A stretch of DNA of 64,000 nucleotides, taken from the NCBI GenBank assembly GCA_022376465.1, contig JACDTU010000001.1:2480001-2544000 (forward strand). Direction: 5' to 3'. The notes under the pieces are model-generated. The model made no database searches. It had not been told where the DNA came from and saw only the letters and a list, made by a program, of their open reading frames with translations. Source of the stretch: Cubamyces lactineus (Eukaryota > Basidiomycota > Agaricomycetes > Polyporales > Polyporaceae). Shown here piece after piece: positions 11,601-23,634 of the stretch. The position numbers were made by a program, and so were the translations under genes. How positions within the stretch are numbered: the first letter of the stretch is position 1; each line of letters starts with the position of its first letter.

Positions 11601-14459
11601 ATCGGTCATCCAGAGTTAGGCACAGCTTCACGGGGCACGAAAGCGGCAGCGCGCCTACCTTCTCGTACAGGGCTGCCTTTTCGCCTAACCCCGCGAATAC
11701 AGCCATGCACCACGCGTCCTCGCGTACGGTCTTGGTCGAGTACAGCAGAGCCTCTGCGGACAGATCGAGTTCCTGGAAGCCCAGAACAAGCATGTCAGGG
11801 TCGTCGGGGCCCTCGCTGACGTCTGTCAACCCAGCATCTGAAACGACGGTATCCTCAGACACAGTGTCCACAGAAACCGTGGCGGACGTCACTGTCTCTG
11901 CCGCAGTGTGTGTAGAACTCGCATCTGCGGCGATAGCGTTTCCGACATCCGATGCGGAGCTGAGGTCTAGCGCTTCTGCGGATTATTGAATCGTCAACTT
12001 GTCAATGTACGGCCGCCGACGGGTGCAGGCGCGAGACGCACCCATCTTTTGCTCCAGGGGGTCCTTCTGGACCTCCCCAATAGACAGAGGCGAGATTTCC
12101 TTCAGCGGGGGTATGAACGCTGAGCCCGGACGCTCCATCTGCCCGCGCACCCACGCCGACAGATCCTGCGATGGCATTTTTCCATTCACGTTGAACGTCC
12201 CAATGCGGATCCTGCGCCAGGCCACGCACGGCCAAAACCGAGTCAGAACGTCATCGCGCCTCACACGACTCGGGCTCAGAAGAGATGCGCCACCTCAGCT
12301 TCGCCTTCTCGCTGCGCGCGAATAGATCCTCCTCGACCTTCCTGCGCATCCAATCTTCACGAATGGCTTCGACGTCGGCCATGTCGTCTCCCGGCACTCC
12401 GGCGCTTGCCACCGAGAGTCGGGTATGAACGGGCTTCTTGATCTTCCGCAGATCAGGGGGTATCGGCGATACTAGCAAGGGCCGCGCGCAGCCTTCTCAG
12501 TACGCACGCACATTGGGTAAGGACAGTACGGCGGCAAGCGACGTACGGAGCGGCGGAAGAACATCGTCCGCGATGTAGGGCGCTACCCATCCGAAAGGCT
12601 CAAAATCGTATTCTCCCTCTCTCTCAGCGGCTGAAAAAGGTCAGGAAAAACTGTTAATAACCGTAGAATTGGGGATGACGACGCACAGGCGGCTTCCTTC
12701 AGGCGCTTGCACTCGTCTAGGACTCTACGTAACCCGGGTATATCATTCGTTTGAAGTGTAATCGGGGTAAATGGACTGCCTTGGCCAGGGTCGATGGTGA
12801 CAGTAAGCTCTAATGAGACGTGAGCGGCAGTTCTGGTGAATGGCCAAGAAGGGATGAGCAGTTGCCAAAATGTCATCTCTACGCTCAGCTCGAACGGCAC
12901 GACGAGACCGCGCGCTGAACGAGTAACGTACAACCGGCGGGGGTAGGAAACGACGGAGCGAGGGGTAAACCGTTTTCTTTCCATACGTTGATTGGTCTCG
13001 TACGAAACGATAGTGACATGACCCTATAAGATTTATTGGGGCCAAACCCACCTGTTCTAGGTTGGTTGAGCGCAAAACTTCCTCCTGGAGGGGGCGATGA
13101 CAGATCCATGGTCGTCCTGCGTGGCTGAGACATCGAGATGGTGAAGCCGGTAACCACGGGGAACGCATGTTCCACCAGAAACGGGCCAGGAATAGAGTGC
13201 ACTCGAGGCGGCTTCTCGCTGAATACGAAGACGCTATCGTACAAACTGCATCAGCAACGTGCGTTCAGAATCGGTACTGGAAGACTGGGCATGAACGATA
13301 TAGAACGGCGCTTTGGATTATGCCTTCGAGGCTAGTAGTGCCCAGAGAAGCCCGGGGCGTGCATTCGGGAGCCCGGGTATGCGAGATGTCACTTCAAGCG
13401 GCGCATCGGACGCCTATGCTTAATCTCAGCATGCGTCATTAGCCATCAAACGCACGCACGGGCGGTTGTCGCCCACAGGACTATCGTGCCAGACCAATAG
13501 AAAATGGTACCAAGGAGACAGACACCAGCGCGCTCCGATACGGAGCACCGAAGTCCACGGGTGCCATCCTGTACGCGCAGAAAACCGCATGGGCCGTAAA
13601 ACCCGACACTGCTGGCTGAGCGATGCACGCACACCTTCAATGGGTGTGTTCGCATCCGCGCAAATGCCGTAGCGTACGACCGTACGAGATACGGTTGATA
13701 CGTGTGCCAAGAAAGGCTGGACCCGGTATGCTATAGTACGGAATGTGTCAATTAACGAGGTCTCATCGGTGCGCGCGTTTAGGCTGACGTAGATGCAAGC
13801 CACTCTTACGCGCGCGAAGCAGGCAGAAGACACTGAATCGCCTCGCGCGAGCCTTCGTACCGATACCACCACCAACACGCGCGTGCGTATCCGCACATTC
13901 GCGCCTCCATGCAGACTGTATTCAAGCTATGCGAATGAGTGTTGTGACGAACATGTCTATGCGGTGGTAAGCAGCTTGAAAGTGCAGATAAGCCCTCGTC
14001 ATATGAGCTCATTCGAAGCGAACAGACCCCGCAGGCGAGATGGAGTATGCTGTATCTCCTCATGAAGATACATGGGGACAGCACGAGGACGGCTAATGCG
14101 ACCTCACGGCTGGCCATGCGTCCTTCTGCACATATCGACGGCCTCAAGGCTCTGCTTCCCAGATACGCAACCTCTCATGTGAGACTCACATGACAAGAGA
14201 TACGAAAACACAGACGCAATACACGTAAGGAGGAAGACACTCACCATCCATGCTCATGCTTGCCGTCCGGGTGGATGTGCGACACGACAGCAAGTATCTT
14301 TCTTCGCTGCACGCGCGGCATGTCATCTGCACTGGACCAGGTTTCCGAGTCCGCATCAGACGTGGGCGGCGACCGCGCCTCGATCGCGACCTTGGCCTCC
14401 TCCGTGGGGTGGATGAGGTCAAGGACGACGTCCATCGTGTTCGGCGTTATCTGGGACAT
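8603..14459 (-). CDS. OCRL-like inositol polyphosphate 5-phosphatase (PH-like, IPPc, ASH, RhoGAP-like)
   Basis: Multi-exon phosphoinositide 5-phosphatase that should remove the 5-phosphate from PI(4,5)P2 or related lipids at membranes. Read on the minus strand: a PH-like start (RRKILAVVSHIHPDG, then DSVFVFSEKP and VVTGFTISMSQ); GLRRVLDECKRLKEAA; YDFEPFGWVAPYIADD; and the catalytic IPPc domain with IRIGTFNVNGKMP, DMLVLGFQELDLS, GIMGMLGNKGATA, FTFVNAHLAAFDE, ADLNYRI, RRKPAWTDRIL and HPAITMSDHRPVSAVFE. Next come an ASH-like stretch (VTPAAIDFGRVLW) and a RhoGAP-like end (MALAVADALAQLLESLVEPV, SLTAFLHFLCQQEAYVDKVERL). It ends VVGKRNFLRYFIGQ with TGA at 8603. The start at 14459 is provisional; a further 5' exon is possible. 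The join between LFWL and ADLNYRI (10930-11090) gives no clean canonical splice. Confidence 0.85.
13246..14244 (-). other. Unusually long (999 bp) intron in the 5-phosphatase gene
   Basis: The donor at 14244 (GGATG followed by GTGAGTG) and the acceptor at 13246 (GATGCAG) join HPDGKHEHG to CLYDSVFVFSEK in frame and give a sensible PH-like domain. Other introns in the window are about 50-110 bp. I find no coding sequence or clear terminal repeat inside it. Confidence 0.55.
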
Positions 14460-15191
14460 AGCGGCGAGCAAGGGCACCTGAGACGGCCCCGCAGCCTTCT
14501 AGTTCAAGGAGATCGTCGTGGTCGAAGTTGTGAAGCTCAAGCTCAAGCCTAGGATCGTTGGCAAGAAGGTGGGTATATGCGCACTGATGATTCAAAGGAG
14601 CACTAGCAGGGGTGTTCTGGGTCCTCGCCTGTCCTTCTCGGGCGCTTGTATCCGGCAATTGCCGCGCGACGTTTATTCCCACGTTTCCCCGCATAGGTCA
14701 TCGGTGCGCGTCGGATTCGGAGGGGGAGTGTATGACCTCGGCCAGCTCCATTCTCCGCCTTGCGCCATCTCACGCTAACAAGCTTATAGACCAGCAGAAG
14801 GGACAAAAGTACGCATGTATCGAAGGAGAACGCATACAATGGCCGTTGCGACCGCAATGTCACGACAACAAGGCAGGCGATGGCCGAGAACGGCGAAAGG
14901 ACTGGAATAGGGAACTAGAACGGACGGGAACCAATGTGCGAAGGCTTCGAACCTGCGAGAACGTGACGCGCCGTTTGGGACGAGGGCTGGCTGCGGTCCC
15001 TGCTTTGGGGATCGTCACGCGAGCCCTACGCTCACGACCCTGGTGGCGCAGCCCCAGCCTTGTATATAAACCGCATCATCCGCTGCCGCCCTCCCTCACT
15101 CACACATCCACCATCTACCGCAGTTGTCTCTTCACGTCTTCTCTTATCCCAACAACACCCATATCAACTTTCGTCCTTCGTACCAATCACC
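14460..15191. promoter_or_regulatory. Divergent promoter region with TATA box
   Basis: This holds the 5' side of the 5-phosphatase gene (and possibly another 5' exon near 14500-14690) and the promoter of the HABP4-like gene. A TATATAAA box lies at about 15061-15068, some 125 bp before the ATG at 15192, followed by a C/T-rich leader typical of strongly expressed basidiomycete genes. Confidence 0.55.
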
Positions 15192-15758
15192 ATGACTCGT
15201 ACTGCGCGCGCGTCCTACCCCTCTGCCATCAACAAGGACCGCTCCGAGGCCAAGAATGGCATGGACAAGCACATCCCCAAGGGCGGTGCCGGCCCACACA
15301 ACTGGGGCCGCCTTGAGGACGAGTACGAGCTCGAGAGCGCCGCGCTCGAGGACGAGCAGGCCGAGTTCGAGGAGACCACAGGTGAGTGACTCATCGACCC
15401 CTTTCCTGTCCCCAGTCGATCATCGTCGGCCGCATAAAGCAAGGTTCTGACAGACGCTCACAGGGAAAGCCTCTGTGAACCGCGATGCTGAACGCCCCAA
15501 GACGGAGCGTCGGGGCAGCTCCCTCACACCTGAGGAGGTCCAGCAGGGCATCGAGTTCCGCAAGAAGGCCCTGAAGTCTCCTGACGTCGACTTGGCGTCC
15601 ATCGCGCGTACCGCACCTGCCATTTCGGCTTCCCCCTCCCAACCCACCTCCATTGTCACGGACGCTGATGTGAGTTAGATCTAAATGGCGTACACACTGC
15701 TAATGCGGGCAGATGACTGATTCGCCTTCTGCAGACCAACAAGACGAAGACTGCGTAA
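15192..15758 (+). CDS. Small HABP4/PAI-RBP1 (Stm1-like) RNA- or ribosome-binding protein
   Basis: Predicted 139-residue soluble basic/acidic protein. Exons are 15192-15381, 15464-15669 and 15735-15758, all in frame. The signature segment is NGMDKHIPKGGAGPHNWGRL, matching the KGGAGxHNWG core of the hyaluronan/mRNA-binding (HABP4_PAI-RBP1) family. An acidic stretch (DEYELESAALEDEQAEFEE) follows, then a helical segment TPEEVQQGIEFRKKALKSP and a Ser/Pro-rich end. Family members such as yeast Stm1 and SERBP1 bind ribosomes or mRNA and can clamp idle ribosomes. This protein is much shorter than those and may keep only the core. The TATA promoter and C/T-rich leader suggest good expression. Confidence 0.75.
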
Positions 15759-16302
15759 CTTATTCGGCAATAGAACGGACGATGAACGCATTACAATCCA
15801 ATCAACTCAAGCATAACCTGTATCTGTACCCATAGTCTCCGAAGTCGTACCATGTCGCAATGTAATTGTATAGTTGCTGTCCTCGTTGTCGTTACCAGTG
15901 TGGGGTGTGATCATCCATGGCTACATTTGTAGCATCTTGGGGCGAACCGTTCGGTCTGAAGCTAGTGTCGCGTAAATGGCGTGCTGCGGAGGCCATCTAT
16001 CTAAACGTCTGAACCCACGACATCGTTCGGAACGCCATCTCGCGACCCCATGACACATACCCGTGATGCGCACCTAAGTTGTACAAAGCGATAGTACTGA
16101 CAAGTAGACTACTATACGATCAAACATGTACTTGCGGGGTATCAGAAAGTCGGGGATCGTCGCTTCGCCACATACGGGACAACTCTCAGATCTCCCAAAA
16201 CGAGGATCGAAGAGTCTACCCACCCGCCTTCGCACTCCACGCTTCAAAGCTTCAAGTCCCCTTCTAGCAATAGCCACAGTTCGTACAGCGGTGACATCAT
16301 GA
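15759..16302. other. Convergent 3' intergenic region
   Basis: About 540 bp between two convergent genes. It should contain both 3' UTRs. No further feature is supported. Confidence 0.5.
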
Positions 16303-17708
16303 TCAGTATACAACCACTGTAGGGGCACCAGCCTCGACGAAGTACATGTCCTGATACCATCAAGGTCTCGTCAGCGATCATACATCTCTCAGAAACCCGC
16401 CGAATTAAACGGGCGCGAAGACAACTCACCACAGCCTGTACATTGCTAGGCTGCGCGCCCATCGCGGTCGCGAACAGCGCGACGTTGCCCGTGGCGTAGA
16501 GCCCCGCGGCGTACAGCACGAGATACGTCTGCGTGGTTATGGCTGCGGTGGGGGAAGAGATGCGCGACGAGGACGTCAGCGAGTGATCAGCGATAGCGCA
16601 AATGAGCGGTGTAGAAGGGACGCACTGTGGTCGGCGTTTCCCCATACGATGGTGACGCGGCCGGTCTCATCGATGCTGAACTGTACGGCGCGCCAGGAGA
16701 TATATCAGCGATGGGCTTGAAGGGAGCTGGGACGGAGGGTACGCACGATGGTCGTTTCGGCATAGCCTTGCTGGTACGGCCCAGTGTTGAACCCGCCGGT
16801 CGTCGCTCCGGCGTCAGCTGCACAAGGGAAGACGCGAAACGGTCAGCGCACGTCGTCGCGTCGGGCGACAGCCCCGAGTCCAGCTGCTCCAGCCCCACTC
16901 ACTGTGGGTGTTGACCGCGGCCAGTTTGACGGAATTTCCAGAGCTGCGAGGGGCGGCACGGCGCGCGGTTAGCGAGCGCAGCCAAGACGGCCGCGAAGAC
17001 AATGGATGCGCACTTCGAGGCGAGCTGCACAGTCGCGTGCGCGGCGGGCATAGTCCCGCCGAGGTTCAAGGTAGGCTGAGTCTGTCGCGCACACGGAAAT
17101 TCAAAGTCAGTGCCCACGTCAACGGCAATGCAGCCCGAGGAAGGGGGCACGAGAGAGGCATGGCACGCACCGTACACTGGAGCTCGACCGCAGAGCCGAG
17201 CGGGTTGGGCTGGGCGTACTGGAACGTGCCTGCGAGAGCGATGTTGACCATTGGACCCCCGTAACCCATCCACTCGATGGGCTGCGCGCCGCTTGCGGGG
17301 GACGTGCCGGCAGTGTACAGCGCGAGGACGCCAACCTGTCTGTGGGGGCCAAGCGCGTGTCAGCACAGTATTCGAGCTGGAAAAACTCTTGCAGCCCTAA
17401 ATCGTCCCAACAGACTCACAGAGAACCAGGCGCACCTGAGGGCGCCGCGCGAGGTGCATCTGAGAGCAAGCGGGAGCGAGAGAGCAACCCAACCCGGTTA
17501 GCTGCTGCGCACACACAACAGAGATATATAACAGACACGCACTGGTGCGGCTGCCCATGTAGAGCCTCCGGGGGCGCGCGGGCGTGAGGCCCCGCGCGAG
17601 GCGTTCAGCGTTGGTCGCCGCACGGCGGCCTGCCACGGACGCCTGGGCGACGCCGAAGAGCGAGAGCGCGAGGAGCGCGAAGGCGACGGCACGAGCGATG
17701 GGGAACAT
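16303..17708 (-). CDS. Secreted protein with TNAERLARGL motif, copy A
   Basis: Predicted small secreted protein of unknown function, spread over about eight short exons on the minus strand. The N-terminus is a signal peptide (MFPIARAVAFALLALSLF, likely cut near AQA-S), followed by RRAATNAERLARGLTPARPRRLY, a basic motif I recognise as recurrent in Agaricomycete secreted hypotheticals. The mature domain reads, in order, VGVLALYTAGTSPASGAQP, GGPMVNIALAGTFQYAQPNP, LNLGGTMPAAHATVQLASK, SGNSVKLAAVNTH, GGFNTGPYQQGYAETTI, FSIDETGRVTIVWGNADH and QTYLVLYAAGLYATGNVALF. It ends VDMYFVEAGAPTVVVY. First exons are 17543-17708, 17420-17459 and one ending at 17339. It is a direct tandem paralogue of the gene at 18843-20091. 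The alternating hydrophobic pattern suggests a beta-rich fold. Confidence 0.75.
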
Positions 17709-18842
17709 CTTGAGTTAAGAGTCAAGGATCAAGGAGCGAGTGTTGCAGAACTTCGCAAGCAAGAGGAGAGAGAAAGAGAGCGGCGGGTGTCAGGTTCCTG
17801 TCGCTATCGGGACTCGATATTGAGACTGTTGAGCGCGAGGTCGGACACTGAGCAGCGTTCAGACTTTGCTCGCGCTCCTTTTTTCTGTCGTTAGATTTGC
17901 ACCGGCGCGGCCACCGCCGACTCTATTATCTCCCGCACGTCCCAGGCTCCAGCCTTCCAGGGCTCCAATAGGTCTTCATGCCACAGCCCGCGCAAGTCAG
18001 GGCGTCCCGCATAAACGTGGTGTGGCTGCAACACTAGACCCGGGGCAGGCGGGATCGGGCGACCGTGAATCGACGTTGGCGATCGCGCACGATGGCACGA
18101 TGGCGCGCGTACGGTGCAGCCGGGAGAAATTCATAAAAACAATTTGGAGCGGCGGGTCCGGGTCCGTAGGGGTATATAGAAGAGGGGCGGCTTTGATGGC
18201 GGCGTTGCTCGCGACACATATGGACCATGGTTTACCAGGGAAATCCCGTCTTTTTCTGAGAGAGTTATCGGGAGCGACGAGCGCATTGCCATTTGAACTG
18301 TTTCTGAGGGCATGGCATGCATGCTTCAGACTAAAACGCCGCCGGTCGTCGTGAATGTGGTTGATGAGTGAAGGAAGGTACGCAAATCTGAGGATCCGGA
18401 CAACTTGGAATGATTTAGCGCTCGTAGGAGCGCTCCAAGAAAAGCTCAAGAAGTTGGGCCACTGGCGTCGGTGTATCCTGGGAGAGTACCCATGAGGGGC
18501 ACACCACTACTGTCGCCATCTGCGCATCCGAACGGTGACGAGCTCGGTAGTGAGTCCGGGCTATATAGTGTAAGCGGATACTGCAACCACGAACAACCAA
18601 GCCAGTGCCCTCGACGTCCCAGTCGCAGATGTAATACTTGTAATATACGTGTCAATATGTATACGTACTGAGATCATCGATACAAAATGATGTCCATGGA
18701 AGATGAAAAAAGGGGCGTATTGCATGACAATATGCAGGTGTCAGCAGCAAAGAGAGCGGGCGGGTAGGGTCTACTTGTAGTGTCCTCAAGTTCCCGAAAT
18801 GATATAGCAAAACCCCGCCGCCGATTCGAGCGCAAGGCCGCT
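17709..18842. other. Intergenic region between the two secreted-protein genes
   Basis: About 1.1 kb holding the promoter of copy A and the 3' end of copy B. An open frame at 17866-18354 on the plus strand has no recognisable features and is probably chance in GC-rich DNA. A TATATA string lies near 18173. Confidence 0.5.
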
Positions 18843-20091
18843 CTACGAGTCGGAAACGTCAAAGAAGATATCCTGCAGGCCGCGATCAGCTATGGACAAC
18901 GGCTGTGTGGCAGTAGCTACTTACTATGGGGTTGAGCTGTGCACTCGAGCCGAGCTGGGTCTGCAGCGCACTGACGTCGCCAGTAACGTAAATATTGGTG
19001 CCGCTTAGGATGATGTATTGCGGGGCAATAGCTGCAAGGAGCGAGAAGAGACACGTTGTCAACGTTCACGTCCAGCGTCTTCAAAGCGGATAGAGAACAT
19101 GTACTCACATCCGTCGGGGTTGACCCAATGCACAGAGAGTTTGCCAGTAGTCTGGTCGATAGCGAACTGAGATGTCGCGGAGACGAGTTAGCGTTGAATG
19201 CGTGGGGGAAAGCGTCGCGTGGAGAGGCATACAATGGTCGTCTGCGCATATCCGATCGCATAGGTATCATAGACGTAAACCGAAGTGGCGGAGCCTGCGT
19301 CAGCTGCAAAAAGAGAGGAATTACAACCGCTGCTGGGGCAAACAGGACGAAGATGGCGCACTGTGAGACCTGACGTTCTGTAACTCCAGGTACACGGAAT
19401 TTCTACTCAGATATCAGCCAAAGAACCCTGTATGCAGCCAAGCAGATACGTAGAAGGCTCACCCAGGACCCAGAGTAACCTGTGGACCAGAGCGGATAGC
19501 AACGCCAGCAAGGCGATAAGGAGTGCCCTGGGAGCAAGAGAGTCAACGAACACCTTCGGTGAATAGTTCACTTCTTCAACGTACTGCGTGGTTGAGCTCG
19601 AGGACGGTGCTGGAGGACGTGGGCTCGGTGAACGAGTACGCCCAGGCTAAAGTGGAGTCGGGGGCCACCAAGCCATATGCGCCCATGAAGCCCAATGACC
19701 CATCACGTTTCCTGAGTGTAGGAGAGGTGCCAGCGGGGTAGATACCGAGCTTCCCAGTTTGGCTGCATAGAGAGAATCATATCGGCATATAGACAAACAG
19801 CAGTGGGTCCTGATGAGACTTACGTGGATCCAGGCAGGCCGGAGGGTGCGGAACGGGCTACATCTGGGTATTGCGCATGCGCGGTGAGTATGCTGCAGAC
19901 AAGCAGAGCTAGGCGCACGCACTAGCGCGGCTCGGGTTGTAGAGCCTCCTCGGACGTGCGGGTGCCAGTCCGCGAGCCAGCCGTTCTGCGTTGGTAGCAG
20001 CACGACGCGCAGCAGGCGACGCAGCGTGCGTAAGAGTGAAGAGGGACAGTGCGAAGAGGGCGAGCGACGCGAGACGAGCGAGAGCCAGCAT
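18843..20091 (-). CDS. Secreted protein with TNAERLARGL motif, copy B
   Basis: Tandem paralogue of copy A with the same layout: signal peptide MLALARLASLALFALSLF, then RRAATNAERLARGLAPARP and RRLYNPSRA. The spliced mature part contains GKLGIYPAGTSP, LGFMGAYGLVAPDSTLAWAY, GTPYRLAGVAIRSGPQVTLG, a segment like DAGSATSVYVYDTYAIGYAQ, and APQYIILSGTNIYVTGDVSA. The last exon encodes DIFFDVSDS after LGSSAQLNPI, with TAG at 18843. First exons of both copies end in the same way (SRx followed by a GTGCGTG donor), so exon structure is conserved. Sequence identity outside the signal and motif is low, which fits old duplication or fast divergence. Function is unknown. Confidence 0.75.
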
Positions 20092-21075
20092 CTTGACTTC
20101 TGGTGCAGTCGGCCGTGGTTCGAGTAAAGGACAGACAGCAGACAAGGGAACGGCGAGCTAGCACTCAGCGACCGAGCGAAAGAGCGGGGAAAAGACAAGC
20201 TCAAGCCTCAAGCAAGGCGTATTCTCAGCGGAGCGATCCCCCCAAGTTTTGTCCAAATGTATCGATAGCGCACGTCTGCCATGCCGGGTGCAGTCGCCTT
20301 GCGCAATTCCGTTGTCCTCGCGGCGGACCACGATCCAGGACAAGGGGGCGGCGTTGCGCGAAAGCGTTCAAGCGGTGGGCTAGATCTGGCGATCGGGGCG
20401 TTGAACACCCGGACAGTTGGAGCATTGCTGTGCTGTGGCTGCTGCTAGCATGCCGTGCCGTCTTCTGTGCCTCGACCTTCGGTGAAGTTGGCGATACGGC
20501 ACGGCGAAACAAACTTGAAACTTTCCTGGAGTTAGCCCACAAGTAAGCCGGCGCATATCCAAGTCGAACAAGCCCAAGGAGCACGGTCCACTGCCCAGCT
20601 TCCTTGCAGGAGCGGGGTCGCGGTGCTGTCATGTAATGCTATACTCGCTGACATCCCAGGGTAAATCGAGCACAGAGGTGCATTCCTCGTATGAGAGCTT
20701 ATGAGAGGTGGGGAAAGCAAAGACGGCTGTGCGGAGGAGAATCCAGAGAAACTTGAAAACGAGTTCTGGGCGTCTTTCAGCGAAAGTTTGGAACGTTCAG
20801 CGCTCGAGCTTGATGGGCGCTAAGCGCTGCTGTAGCCTGGCGCTTTGAATCACTCCCGGCGATTGACAGAATCGCGCGACAATCTTGTCTCCCCTAGGCA
20901 GACGATGAATGTGTACCACATGCACGCGACAATACAGATGATACGTATGCTAACTTGTCGGGGATACCTATGTCAAATCGCTACTACTGATACATACATT
21001 GGTGATCTGAGCTTCTGCTAGGGCCGATACGTCCATGCTTCCACCCTCAGGCTCAGCACCGCACCAGTCACCCTC
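20092..21075. other. Intergenic region with a short repeat fragment
   Basis: About 980 bp between secreted copy B and the 3' end of P2. It includes a 15 bp fragment (20890-20904, TCCCCTAGGCAGACG) shared with the repeats at 61 and 61671. No gene is supported. Confidence 0.5.
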
Positions 21076-23041
21076 TCAGAACTGGCAGAATTCAAGCAAA
21101 AGCTGGTCTCGCGCTTGCTTCTCTTCCTCATGCATCTCCGAGTGCAACTGGCGTGCGACGCACTGATAAGCCTCCTTCCGCTTGTCTGGATCCGTCTCCT
21201 TCACATCCGCGAGCAGGTACGTGAGCACGCGCGCGCGTCCAAAGTCGATGATGCGGAAGCTTGGAGTCTTGAACGAGCGCATCGACGGCGGCATAGAGAG
21301 CGGGCCCGGCTGGATGAGTATGTTGCGTACGTAGAACGAGTTCTGAGTGATGCCTAGCTCGTGCAGGCGCAAAATCAGAGAGAAGCACTCCGTTCTGTCA
21401 ATAGGTGTGTCAGCGACATCAATAGGTGCACCAAGAACACGCGACGTACCGTTGGTCCATTGTGAACTTGTGAGGCTTCACGGGCTCGCCGCACTCCTCC
21501 ATGAGCAGGATCGGGGATATCCATGGGACCCTACCCGATTCACCTCCCGAATATCTACGATGCTCTTTCTCGTGAAGCGCCAACTCGTCCACGAACTTTC
21601 CGTCCTTGTCTACGGGCAAGTAAAACCCGTAGAACTTGGGCGCGATCGGGACAACAGGCACTGGGAAATAGCAAGGAGGAATGATGTTGTACCCGCAGTA
21701 CTCGTGTTGAGCGTGCTCCGGAAAGGCGCTGTACGCACGCGCCTCATTATGAAGGAGCGCGTGGGCAGAGTAGCGGGGAAACGCGAGCTTCGCTGCGACC
21801 GTGACCTGGCCTGTCGGCGAGTACGCGGATAGAGGAGAGGGGAGCGTAAGCGGGGCTTGGTACACGAACGAATGGTTGCCCTGGCCAAGGCGGTTTTCCT
21901 GCTTCAGGTGAAGATGGGCGACACGCTCCTCAGCCTCAGAGTCCCTCGGAGGCAAGACATAATCAGTCGGGCTCTGTGATCCTTCGTTTTCAGCGGTCTT
22001 GACGCCACTAGCCCCTTCGACTCCGAGTTGCGGAACGGGATAGACGACGCGTCGATACTTGATCGGCTCGTTGGGGTCGGACGCGTGATGAGTAGTGCGG
22101 TCGGGGTCGTGAACGAGGAGGATATCGGGGAGGAATGCCTCAGGGATGGCTTCCTCTAGCTTTGGCAGGCCCTTCGTAGAGAACAAGTTTGCTGCAGGCT
22201 TTTCACCCGTCATGTCCAAATCCATCGCCTCGGCAGCCTCAGAGTCGACGTGCTTCTCTTGAGATGTGGATGGTGTGGAGGTTGCGTACGAAGCACTGCT
22301 CGGGTCAGGAACAGCTCCTTTCTTGAACAGACGGACACCAATGCGATCTGCAATGACGCTGGATTCTGACATAGCGTACACGGTCTTCGCGACCAGGTCG
22401 GCGATATCGTCGTGACTCTTTCCCTCGAGCTCAGCCCTGAAGTGCTCGCACCAGAAGAACTCATAGGGTAGACCTTGAAGCGTCGGCCCAGAATCGTCAG
22501 GAGAGTCGTTACGTATGAGCCTACCGGTACAAGGCGTGGAGGAGTCCGATGGGCATCGACTAGGAACCTTCTTGCTCAAGAGCTTGGGCCGACCATTGAA
22601 GTGCCCATCGGCGCGGATCCTATACAGCATGCATTCAGAGTGTTCGAATTCGCAACCCTCGTCAATAGCGCCGAAGGGAGGGTCGATCTGGGCCGGGTGA
22701 TCGATAGGAAGCTTGAGGACGGGCCACGGGCGGATGATGCGAGGCGAGACGAGAGGAACCTTCTGCCAATGCTTCTTCTCTAGCTCATCGTATCGCTCTC
22801 CTAGAATCTTCAGCATGCTGCGAGACCACATGGTCACGTATCCGGGTATTCCTGGGTCGCGAGGGATGAAGAAGAGTTCGTTGAGCTCATGACCCCAGAG
22901 GAGGCCGCTGGGAGTCCTGTTGCCGACGGGACCCTTGTCCTTCTCGAGGAAAGGTCCATCCGGGTCGCGGTCAACAATCATGCTGACGACACGAGTACGG
23001 CCTACAAAGCCAAAATCTTCATCGGAGTCGCCAGCTGGCAT
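21076..23041 (-). CDS. Protein kinase-like protein lacking the catalytic Asp (family member P2)
   Basis: Predicted 636-residue paralogue of P1. Exons are 21450-23041 and 21076-21394, with the same phase-2 intron. The start MPAGDSDEDFGFVG at 23041 is preferred; an in-frame ATG at 23119 would add 26 residues. It keeps the N-terminal module (VDRDPDGPFL, LLWGHELNELFFIPRDPG, WSRSMLKILGERYDE) and the kinase-like module: glycine loop NRLGQGNHSFVYQA, VAAK lysine, NEARAY, hinge ILLMEECGEP and IIDFGRA. The catalytic loop is QNSFYVRNILIQPG, again Ser for Asp. Middle residues (about 260-330) are low-complexity and acidic. It lies tail to tail with the secreted-protein pair and head to head with FunK1 copy 1 across the hAT element. 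Confidence 0.85.
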
Positions 23042-23544
23042 GGTCAGAGGCAGTGGAAGAGGGGAGAGTGCGAAACGGGGATTCTGGCTGAGCGTGCAAG
23101 TACTTATACCTCGCAACAATGCATGTAAAGAACAATGGCATCACCATCTTTTGGCATGCGGCGAGATTAGCCAAGGACGAAGCATTGTCCCCCAAAGTGC
23201 ACGAACCGCCGAGTCAGGGTTGTTGAATGTGACGTTCAATTGCTGCGTATGGATCGCTCGAAAAGGCAGTCGAGCATAGCCACCACGGACAAACGTTAAG
23301 CGCTTGATCGTTTGATACGGAGCGACTCTGTAGCAGAAGATCGATGCCGTTATCATGACTGCAGTATTTTTTGTGCATCCTGCATACAAATGCCAGGAGG
23401 AGGAGGTAATAATCAATCCGTGTTGTGCAACCATTTTATGGAATGTCGATATGAAGTCTATGGGCGTCTATGGATTTTCCGCCCCACTCGCGCTTGGATC
23501 GCCGGATCTTGAATGGAGTCCGCAGCAGACTTGAACGTTGCACG

Positions 23545-23565
23545 TAGTGCTGCCGCAATGCAAGG
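23545..23565 (+). repeat. Left terminal inverted repeat of the hAT element
   Basis: 21 bp starting TAGTGCTGCCGC and ending GCAAGG, the exact reverse complement of 24670-24690. A second partial copy of the same end (TAGTGCTGCCGCAA) follows at about 23570, so the left end may be duplicated or nested. Confidence 0.9.
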
Positions 23566-23634
23566 CAACTAGTGCTGCCGCAAAGGCAGGGCAGCTTAAA
23601 GGCAAGGTTGGCCTTGCCTTGACGGCATCTCGGC

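Noticed and set aside
14941..14960. Sequence resembling a tRNA B box on the minus strand (GGTTCGAAGCC).
   Set aside because: The flanks do not form a T-stem or acceptor stem and no A box lies at the right distance.
17866..18354. 162-codon plus-strand open frame beside the secreted-protein gene.
   Set aside because: It overlaps the promoter of copy A, is Arg/Pro/Ala-rich and has no recognisable segment.
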